Assembly (NCBI GenBank): GCA_947846985.1
Contig: CANTUZ010000027.1
Span: 2,973,535-3,037,534, forward strand
Length of the DNA stretch: 64,000 nucleotides
Direction of reading: 5' to 3'
From: Fratercula arctica
Taxonomy: Eukaryota; Chordata; Aves; Charadriiformes; Alcidae
Shown in pieces: positions 57,272 to 64,000 of the stretch (positions are counted from its first letter, which is position 1; the number at the start of each line of letters is the position of its first letter). The notes under the pieces were generated by a model, which worked only from the letters and a program-made list of their open reading frames with translations, was not told where the DNA came from and did no database searches. Made by a program: the position numbers and the translations under genes.

Positions 57272-57555
57272 GGGGTTGGTGCCACCACCATAACCACAAC
57301 CACCATAAGCACATTTCGCGCAGTAGTAGGTGGCCGTGTCGTCGTCCCTGAGGCTGTTCATCTGCAGCGTGACCGTGCTCTGGGAGTTGTCCCTGGAGAT
57401 GGTGAAGCGCCCCTTGACCGACGGCGCGTATTCAGTGTAACCACCACTGCTGCTAATACTCGCGACGAACTCGAGCCCCTTCCCGGGCGCCTGTCGCACC
57501 CATCCCATGCCGTAGCTGCTGAAGGAGAAGCCGGAGCCCTGGCAGGACACGGCCT
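57272..57555 (-). pseudogene. IGHV: IGHV segment 19, 5'-truncated with a divergent FR1 end
   Basis: V homology starts at [22 protein letters not shown]2 [18 protein letters not shown], intact FR3, tail [16 protein letters not shown] with a Cys pair. Upstream of the Cys the frame reads LSQAV and then unrelated Pro-rich sequence. The break is near the place where segments 4 and 9 are cut, but the joined sequence is different. No leader, no RSS. Confidence 0.85.
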
Positions 57556-57744
57556 GGGACAGGGATCGTGGCTCAGGGCAGGGTTTGGGGGTCCGTTCAA
57601 GGGTTGTGGGCACCCTGCGAGGGTCTGTGGTGGGTGCAGGGGGGTCGGGAAGGTGCCGGGAGGTTGGACTGCAGGACAGGGGGGCTCAGGCTCAGGGCAA
57701 AGGCTTCCGTCAACGTGTTGGGATGTGGGAAGAGGTTGAGTTGA

Positions 57745-57945
57745 CTGATGGGACGTGCCCTGTGTCACCACCATCGCTCTCAATACCCGCGACCCCCTCG
57801 AGCCCCTTCCCGGGCGCCTGTCGCACCCATCCCATGCCGATGCTGCTGAAGGAGAAGCCGGAGGCCTTGCAGCGGAGGGTGAGGGCCCCCCCGGGTGTCT
57901 GGAGGCCCCCCCCGGACTCCACCAGCTGCACGGCCGCCATCAGCC
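57745..57945 (-). pseudogene. IGHV: IGHV segment 20, 3'-truncated
   Basis: Normal start (ATG 57940, [24 protein letters not shown]), CDR1 SSIGMG, FR2 with GLEGVA, CDR2 [11 protein letters not shown], then VPSV and immediate loss of homology ([10 protein letters not shown]). FR3 with the second Cys and the D-like tail are missing. It lies directly upstream of the 5'-truncated segment 19 with about 190 bp of unrelated DNA between them. Confidence 0.85.
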
Positions 57946-58109
57946 CTGGGCAGGGGGCAGAAGGGGAGACCCCCCAGCTCCCCCTGCTCCTGGCTCCAGG
58001 CTGGTTCCAACCTCGGCGGAGAAAATCTGGGGTCCTGGGGGGAGCGGAATCTGGGACTTGGAAGGGGTCTGGGCTCTGGGGAGGGGCCAGGACTCAGAGC
58101 AAAGGGATT

Positions 58110-58820
58110 TTGGGCCAAAACCAGTCGAGATTTGCTGCAAACGGTCAAGGGTTGAGGCAAAATTGGTGGAGGTTTGGTGCAAACAGTTGAGATTGGGCCA
58201 AAACCAGTCAAGGGTTTGGGGAAAACAGTCAAGGTTTGGGACAAGATTGGTTGAATTTGGGGCAAACAGCTGACGCTTGGGGCAAAACCAGTCAGGATTT
58301 TGGGTGGCCGTTCATGTTTTGTGGCAAATTGTTTAGGTTTGGGGCAAACAGTTGAGGTTTGGGCCAAAACGGGTCAAGGGTTTGAGGCAAAAAGTCAAGA
58401 TTTGGGACAAAACTGGTTGAATTTGAAGCAAATGTTTCAGACTTGGGAGAAAAGCATTTGAGTGTTGGGGCAAATGTTTGGGATTTGGGGCAAAGAGTTG
58501 AGGCTTGGGGCAAGCGGACGATATTTGGGAGAAAAGCCATTGAGGTTTAGGGCAAAAATGGTCAGGTTTGGGATAAATGGTCAAGGTTTGGGTCAAAAGC
58601 GGTCGAGAGATTGGTCGAGAGCATGGAAGGTTTGGGGCAAGATCGGGGGAGGTTTGGGGCACAAATGGTCGAGGTTTGGTGCCAATCATTTGAGATTTGG
58701 GGCAAAAATGGTCAAGATTTAGCACATATGCTCAAGGTTTGGGACAAATGGTCAAGAGTTGGGGCAAACCATGGAGGTCTGGGGCAAAAACGGTCGGGGT
58801 TTGTTGCAAAGGGTTGAGGT
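58110..58820. repeat. 21-bp minisatellite spacer
   Basis: Tandem 21-bp units, a 4421-bp-offset copy of the spacer at 53.7-54.4 kb. No gene seen. Confidence 0.8.
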
Positions 58821-58991
58821 TTGGGGTGCTGGGGGGTCTGTGGGACACAGGAGGGCTCTGGGCTCTGTGTCGGGTTCCGCATCTCGGAGCAAAGGGATTT
58901 GGGGCTCAAAAAGAGTCGAGGGTTTGGGGCCCAGGTGGCCTAGAGTTTGGGGGCAAAGGGTGAAGGTTTGGGCCCAAAGAGGCCAAGGGTT

Positions 58992-59057
58992 GTCCCCAGT
59001 CCATGCCGGAGCTGCTGGAGGTGGAGCCCGAGCCCCTGCAGAGGAGGGTGAGGGCAA
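58992..59057 (-). pseudogene. IGHV relic: end of FR1 plus CDR1 only
   Basis: Fourth copy of the LTLLCRGSGSTSSSSGMDWG relic on the minus strand, about 140 bp beyond the 3' end of segment 21. Confidence 0.65.
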
Positions 59058-59192
59058 GGATTTGGGCCAAAAGCCAGGGCTTTGGGGTCGCTAAAGGGTT
59101 TTGTGGTTGGTGCAAGGGCCCAGCCGGGCTCCAGGCCCTGGGTCTTTGTGCAAGGATCTGAGGAAGACGCCGGGATGTGGGGACACGGTGCC

Positions 59193-59798
59193 GGGGTTGG
59201 TGCCACCACCATAACCACAACCACCATCAGCACTTTTGGCGCAGTAGTAGGTGGCCGTGTCGTCGTCCCTGAGGCTGTTCATCTGCAGCGTGACCGTGCT
59301 CTGGGAGTTGTCCCTGGAGATGGTGAAGCGCCCCTGGACCGACGGCGCGTAGCCTGTCCAACTACCATCGTTGTCAATACTCGCGACGAACTCGAGCCCC
59401 TTCCCGGGCGCCTGTCGCACCCAGCTCATGCTGGAGCTGCTGGAGGAGACCCCTCCCCAAATCATTCCTCCTCTCTCTCTCCAGGCCGGTCACGGGGATT
59501 TGGGCCCCGCGCAGGGTTTGGGTTCCCGGGATGGAGCCGGCAGGGGCAGGGATGGGGTCTCGGGAGCGGGGAGGAGATTCGGGGACTGAGCGCGGGGCTG
59601 GGCCCGGGCCGGGGTCTGTGCGTGGGGCAGGGGTTTGGGGTCAGTGGAAGGGTTTTGGGCACACGCTGGGGTTTGGGGACAGGGTGCAGGGATGTCGGGA
59701 CACGCTGCCCAGCTGGGTCCTACCTGGGAGGGCGGCGAGGAGGAGGAGGAGGAGGAGGAGGAGGAGGAGGAGGAAGGGGGAGGGGGCTGATCCGCCAT
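59193..59798 (-). pseudogene. IGHV: IGHV segment 21, FR1-less, with displaced leader
   Basis: FR1-less class ([15 protein letters not shown] at 59465) with CDR2 [11 protein letters not shown], the same as segment 18, but tail [16 protein letters not shown]. Leader-like exon 59724-59798 (75 nt) with out-of-frame ATG. 5' flank as in segments 17 and 18. Confidence 0.85.
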
Positions 59799-59929
59799 GG
59801 GTCCTGCTGGGGGGGCTTGGAGCCGAGACGGGGCTGGGAGCAGGGTCCGGGCTGGGGGCCAAGGGGTCAGGGAGGTGTAAGTCTGGGCACAAGAAGGGTC
59901 TGGGCTCTGGGGAGGGGTCCAGGACTCAG

Positions 59930-60751
59930 AGCAAAGGCATTTTGGGCCAAAACCAGTCGAGATTTGCTGAAAACGGTCGAGGGTTGGGGTCCAAAACGGT
60001 CGAGGTTTGGTGCAGAGAGTCAAGGGTTGGGGCAAAATCGATGGAGGTGAGAGGGAAATGGTGGAGTTTGGGAGCAAAAATGGTTGATGTTTTGGTCAAA
60101 TGGGTGAGATTTGGGGCAAGCGGAGGATATTTGGGGCAAAAGCTGTTGTGGTTTAGGACAAAAGGGGCCAGGTTTGGGTCAAATGGTCAAGGTTTTTGGC
60201 AAAAGCGATAGAGATATTGGGCAAGACCTTTGAAGGTTTGGGGCAAAAACGGTGGAGGTTTGGGGCACAAATGGTCGAGGTTTGGTGCCAATCATTTGAG
60301 ATTTGGGGAGAAAATGGTCAGGATTTGGCACAAATGGTCCAGGTTTGGGACAAATGGTCAAGAGTTGGGGCAAACCATGGAGGTCTGGGGCAAAAACGGT
60401 CGGGGTTTGATGCAAAGGGTTGAGGTTTGGGGTGCTGGGCGGTCTGTGGGACACAGGAGGGCTCTGGGCTCTGTGTCGGGTTCCGCATCTCGGAGCAAAG
60501 GGATTTGGGGCCCCAAAACTGTCGAGGTTTGGTGCCACTAGTTTGAGACTTGGGGCAAATGGTGAAGATTTGGGGCAAAGGGTTGAGACTTGGCGAAAGA
60601 GTCGAGGTTTGGGGAAAGAAGGGGCACGATTTGATGGAAATCCTTGAGATCTGGGAGAAACGTGGTGAAGGTTTGGTGCAAAACCAGTTGAGATTTGGGC
60701 CCCAACTGGTCAATGTGGGGACACAGCGCAGGGATGTGGGGGCACGGTGCC
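59930..60751. repeat. 21-bp minisatellite spacer
   Basis: Tandem 21-bp units between segments 22 and 21; the part at 60.43-60.75 kb matches 36.13-36.47 and 42.96-43.29 kb. No gene seen. Confidence 0.8.
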
Positions 60752-61339
60752 GGGGTTGGTGCCACCACCATAACCAGCACCACCGTGAGCAGCTTTGGCG
60801 CAGTAGTAGGTGGCCGTGTCGTCGTCCCTGAGGCTGTTCATCTGCAGCGTGACCGTGCTCTGGGAGTTGTCCCTGGAGATGGTGAAGCGCCCCTGGACCG
60901 ACGGCGCGTAGCCTGTCCGACTACCATCGTTGTCAATACTCGCGACGAACTCGAGCCCCTTCCCGGGCGCCTGTCGCACCCAGCTCATGCCGGAGCTGCT
61001 GGAGGAGACCCCTCCCCAAATCATTCCTCCTCTCTCTCTCCAGGCCGGTCACAGGGATTTGGGCCCCGCGCAGGGTTTGGGTTCCCGGGATGGAGCCGGC
61101 AGGGGCAGGGATGGGGTCTCGGGAGCGGGGAGGAGATTCGGGGACTGAGCGCGGGGCTGGGCCCAGGCCGGGGTCTGTGCGTGGGGCAGGGGTTTGGGGT
61201 CAGTGGAAGGGTTTTGGGCACACGCTGGGGTTTGGGGACAGGGCGCAGGGATGTCGGGACACGCTGCCCAGCTGGGTCCTACCTGCGAGGGCGGCGAGGA
61301 GGAGGAGGAGGAGGAAGGGGGAGGGGGCTGATCCGCCAT
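60752..61339 (-). pseudogene. IGHV: IGHV segment 22, FR1-less, with displaced leader
   Basis: FR1-less class ([15 protein letters not shown] at 61024) with CDR2 [11 protein letters not shown] and tail [16 protein letters not shown]. Leader-like exon 61283-61339 (57 nt, ATG out of frame, last codons TCGCAG for the usual TCCCAG on that strand). 5' flank (61345-61640) shared with segments 1 and 15. Confidence 0.85.
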
Positions 61340-61639
61340 GGGTCCTGCTGGGGGGCACGGGGGGTTCTGTCTGTCCCGGGGGGCTGGCGTTGGTCAGGGG
61401 GATGGTGACACCAAAGGAGGGTTCCAGGGGCTGCGCTGGCAGCAAAGGGTTGGGGTCCAGGACATGGGTCGGGACTTGCCACCGGGGTCCGGGATGGGTG
61501 GAGGGTCCTTGGTTGGGAGCAAAGGTCTGGGATGGGGGGGAGGGTTGGGGGAGATGCCGGGATCTGGGGACACGGGGCAGAGGTTTCAGCTCAGGGCAGG
61601 GGTCCGTGATGGGCTTTGGGGCAAATGGAGGGGATATTT

Positions 61640-62034
61640 GGGGCAAATAAGGGCGGATAATTGAGGCAAAAGCTGTCAAGTTTACATCAAAAATGGTCAG
61701 CTTTGGGGCAAATGGTCAAGGTTTGGGGCAAGAGCGGTCGAGAGATTGGTCGAGAGCATGGAAGGTTTGGGGCAAGAACGGGGGAGGTTTGGGGCACAAA
61801 TGGTCGAGGTTTGGTGCCAGTCCTTTGAGAATTGGGTCAAAAATGGTCAAGGTTTGGGGCAAATGGTCAAGAGTTGGGGCAAACCATGGAGGTCTGGGGC
61901 AAAAACGGTCAGGGTTTGATGCAAAGGGTTGACATTTGGCGCAAAAATGGTGGAGGTTTGGGGCACGTGGTTCAGATTTGGGCCAATAATGGTCAATTTG
62001 AGGACACGGAACGCGTATTCTGGGACACGGTGCC
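61640..62034. repeat. 21-bp minisatellite spacer
   Basis: Last spacer in the G-rich plus-strand orientation before the inversion point. No gene seen. Confidence 0.8.
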
Positions 62035-62360
62035 GGGGTTGGTGCCACCACCATAACCACAACCACCACCATAAGCAGCTTTGGCACAGTAGTAGGTGGC
62101 CGTGTCGTCGTCCCTGAGGCTGTTCATCTGCAGCGTGACCGTGCTCTGGGAGTTGTCCCTGGAGATGGTGAAGTGCCCCTGGACCGACGGCGCGTAGAAT
62201 GTTCTACCACTGCTCCAAATACCCGCGACCCACTCGAGCCCCTTCCCCGGCGCCTGTCGCACCCATCCCATGCCTTTGCTGCTGAAGGAGAAGCCGGAGG
62301 CCTTGCAGCGGAGGGTGAGGGACCCCCCGGGTGTCTGGAGGCCCCCCCCAGACTCCACCA
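62035..62360 (-). pseudogene. IGHV: IGHV segment 23, cut at the fifth V codon by an inversion breakpoint
   Basis: From [12 protein letters not shown] onward the V exon is intact: CDR1 SSKGMG, CDR2 [22 protein letters not shown] (H replaces the usual R), tail [17 protein letters not shown]. Homology ends abruptly at 62360/62361, so LMAAVQL, the acceptor and leader are lost. The adjoining sequence belongs to the upstream side of the plus-strand segment 24. No RSS. Confidence 0.9.
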
Positions 62361-62414
62361 TGGTGGCACCATCCCTGGCGTTCCCCACCCTCAACCCTTT
62401 CTCCTCTTCCCACC

Positions 62415-62952
62415 ATGGGCGCCCACTTGGCCTCTGCCTTCCTCCTCCTCCTCGCCGCCCTCCCAGGTAGGACCCGGCCCCGCTCACCCCCTTTCCCCCC
62501 CCCCACCCCGCACCCACCCACCCACCCACCCGCCCCCGGGCGCGGAGATGGCGGGCGATGGCGGGACCGGGCGACTCAATTCTCTCCTTCCTCCCTGCCC
62601 AGGGCTGATGGCGGCCGTGCAGCTGGTGGAGTCCGGGGGGGGCCTCCAGACACCCGGGGGGTCCCTCACCCTCCGCTGCAAGGCCTCCGGCTTCTCCTTC
62701 AGCAGCTACGACATGGGATGGGTGCGACAGGCGCCCGAGAAGGGGCTCGAGTTCGTCGCGAGTATTAGCAGCAGTGGTGGTACCACAAGATACGCGCCGT
62801 CGGTCCAGGGGCGCTTCACCATCTCCAGGGACAACTCCCAGAGCACGCTCACGCTGCAGATGAACAGCCTCAGGGACGACGACACGGCCACCTACTACTG
62901 CGCCAAAGCTGCTTATGGTGGTGGTTGTGGTTATGGTGGTGGCACCAACCCC
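62415..62952 (+). pseudogene. IGHV: IGHV segment 24, plus strand, intact leader and V exon, no RSS
   Basis: The only plus-strand V and the only one with a coherent signal peptide. Leader exon 62415-62466 encodes [18 protein letters not shown] (52 nt); donor CCAG/GTAGG; intron 62467-62602; acceptor CCCAG/GGCTGATGG; V exon 62603-62952. The spliced frame is open through [15 protein letters not shown]1 SSYDMG, CDR2 [14 protein letters not shown] and tail [19 protein letters not shown]2 has APEKGL for the usual APGKGL. It is annotated as a pseudogene because the D-like tail is fused, no heptamer/23/nonamer follows, and only about 54 bp separate the ATG from the inversion point, leaving no promoter. 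Confidence 0.88.
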
Positions 62953-62989
62953 GGCACCGTGTCCCAGAATCCCTGTGCCGTGTCCTCAA

Positions 62990-63860
62990 ATCAACTGCAG
63001 TTGCCCCACGAACGCAAGAATTTTTGCCACAAATCTCAACTGTTTGGATCAAACCCCGACCGCTTTTGCCCCAGACCTCCACGGTTTGCCCCAACTCGTG
63101 ACCATTTGCCCCAAACCTTGACCAGTTTTGACCCAAATCTCAAAGGACTGGCACCAAACCTCCACCATTTGTGCCCCAAACCCCCACTGTTCTTGCCCCA
63201 AACCTCCAATCTCTCGACCACTTTTGCTCCAAATCTTGACTATTTCTCTCAAACCTGACCATTTTTGCCCTAAACCTCAAGAGCTTTTGTTCCAAACACT
63301 GTCCCCTTGCCCCAAACCTCAACTGTTTGCTCCAAACCTGAACCATTTGTGCCAAAACATGAACGGTTTTTCCCCAGATCTTGACTGGTTTTGCCACAAG
63401 TGCCATCCGTTTGCCCCAAATTCAACCAATTTTGTCCCTAATCTTGACTGTTTGCCCCAAAGCCTTGACTGGTTTTGGCCCAAATCTCAACCCTTTGCAT
63501 CAAACCCTGACCGCTTTTGCCCCAGACCTCCACGGTTTGCTCCAACTCTTGACCATTTCCCTCAAACCTTGACCGTTTGCCCCAATCCTGGCCATTTTGG
63601 ACCCAAATCTGAAACAACTGGCACCAAACCTCAACCCTTTTTGCCCCAAACTTCCACTGGTCTTGCCCCAAAACTTCAAGGGGTTTGGCCAATATTTTGA
63701 CCACTTTTCCCTCAAGTCTTGACCATTTGCCCCAAACCGTGACCATTTTTGACGTAAACCTCGACAGCTTTCACCCCAAATCTCCGCGTTTGGCCCAATC
63801 CCCCACCGTTTTGGCCCCAAACCTCCACCATTTCCCTCTCACCTCCGTCGCTGCTGCCCC
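62990..63860. repeat. 21-bp minisatellite spacer, inverted (C-rich on the plus strand)
   Basis: The same 21-bp unit as elsewhere, here read as its complement (TTTGCCCCAAACCTTGACCA). Together with segment 24 it shows that the repeat-plus-V unit was inverted as a whole. Confidence 0.85.
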
Positions 63861-63963
63861 CGACCTCGACTCTTTGCAGCAAACCCCGACCCTTTCACCA
63901 TCCCCCCGACCAACTCCAGCCCCTCGGGACAGACAGGACCCCCCGTGCCCCCCCAGCAGGACC

Positions 63964-64000
63964 CATGGCGGATCAGCCCCCTCCCCCTTCCTCCTCCTCC
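63964..64000 (+). pseudogene. Start of a further plus-strand IGHV leader (partial)
   Basis: ATGGCGGATCAGCCCCCTCC followed by a TCC run, identical to the leader of the minus-strand poly-Leu class ([11 protein letters not shown] in the ATG frame). The exon continues past the window edge. It implies that a V segment in plus orientation follows. Confidence 0.75.

Noticed and set aside
31860..61930. ATGCAAAG/ATGCAAAC in spacers as immunoglobulin octamer promoters
   Set aside because: They are 7 of 8 matches to ATGCAAAT occurring wherever the TTTGATGCAAAG variant of the 21-bp unit appears, not at a fixed distance upstream of leaders.
30890..62400. Many frames in the spacers (KVWGKWWRFG and [11 protein letters not shown] types) as small proteins
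   Set aside because: They follow the 21-bp (7-codon) period of the minisatellite, appear on both strands and have no stable start or conservation beyond the repeat.
62603..62952. Segment 24 as the functional V gene of the locus
   Set aside because: It has no RSS, a fused D-like tail and only about 54 bp of non-V DNA upstream of its ATG, so neither transcription nor rearrangement is supported.
62173..63258. Plus-strand 361-codon frame as one protein
   Set aside because: It joins antisense of segment 23, intron sequence and spacer to the V exon of segment 24; the real structure is a leader, an intron and a V exon.
1..64000. CRISPR arrays, tRNAs, rRNAs, bacterial operons or insertion sequences
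   Set aside because: The tandem repeats have no spacer-repeat alternation, and no such gene or terminal inverted repeat was recognised; the content is vertebrate.

Overview
The window is vertebrate, almost certainly avian, genomic DNA made of two unrelated-looking parts joined by a 200-base run of N (30267-30466). No ordinary prokaryotic gene, CRISPR array, tRNA or rRNA is visible. The bird assignment rests on the immunoglobulin heavy-chain V segments of the right half: FR1 with LQTPGG, a leader ending ALPG followed by LMAAVQL, a D-like Gly/Tyr/Cys tail fused to the V, and no recombination signals. This is the architecture known from the chicken pseudo-VH donor cluster. The order within birds cannot be decided from the sequence.

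Left part, 1-30266: nested tandem repeats. Read on the minus strand they encode a very long Ser/Thr/Pro-rich, mucin-like domain built on a 9-residue (27-bp) unit, T-P-T-S-T-S-E-T-S and variants. The frame is open without a stop from about 20280 down to position 1 and leaves the window. From 20281 to about 24130 many single-base indels break it; from there to 30266 it is open in long pieces in three different phases. Higher-order repeats include a 1863-bp unit (exactly 621 codons) at about 3051-8280 and a family of about 19 copies of another block between 9 and 29.5 kb. Towards the left end the repeats give way to a Trp-containing degenerate repeat (965-1330) and then a Thr/Pro-rich stretch (1-845). 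A plus-strand frame of 6728 codons is also open but is read here as an antisense shadow.

Right part, 30467-64000: an AT-rich TTAGGGCTAATAATTAA-type minisatellite (30467-30845) is followed by 24 recognisable IGHV segments, 23 on the minus strand and one on the plus strand (62415-62952), plus four short FR1/CDR1 relics and the start of a further plus-strand leader at the right edge. They fall into structural classes: complete V exon with a poly-Leu leader; complete V exon without a leader; V exons lacking FR1; and other truncated forms. All lack a usable V RSS and end in a fused D-like sequence, so they look like sequence donors for gene conversion rather than rearranging genes. No JH, constant region or clearly functional V is present. 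Spacers of about 0.4-1.1 kb are a 21-bp G-rich minisatellite (about AAATGGTCAAGGTTTGGGGCA) in a fixed orientation relative to the V segments. A 6.8-kb block and smaller blocks have been duplicated, and CDR sequences differ between duplicates with near-identical flanks.

Because the gap is scaffold padding, the closeness of the mucin-like gene to the IGH cluster is not shown by this sequence.
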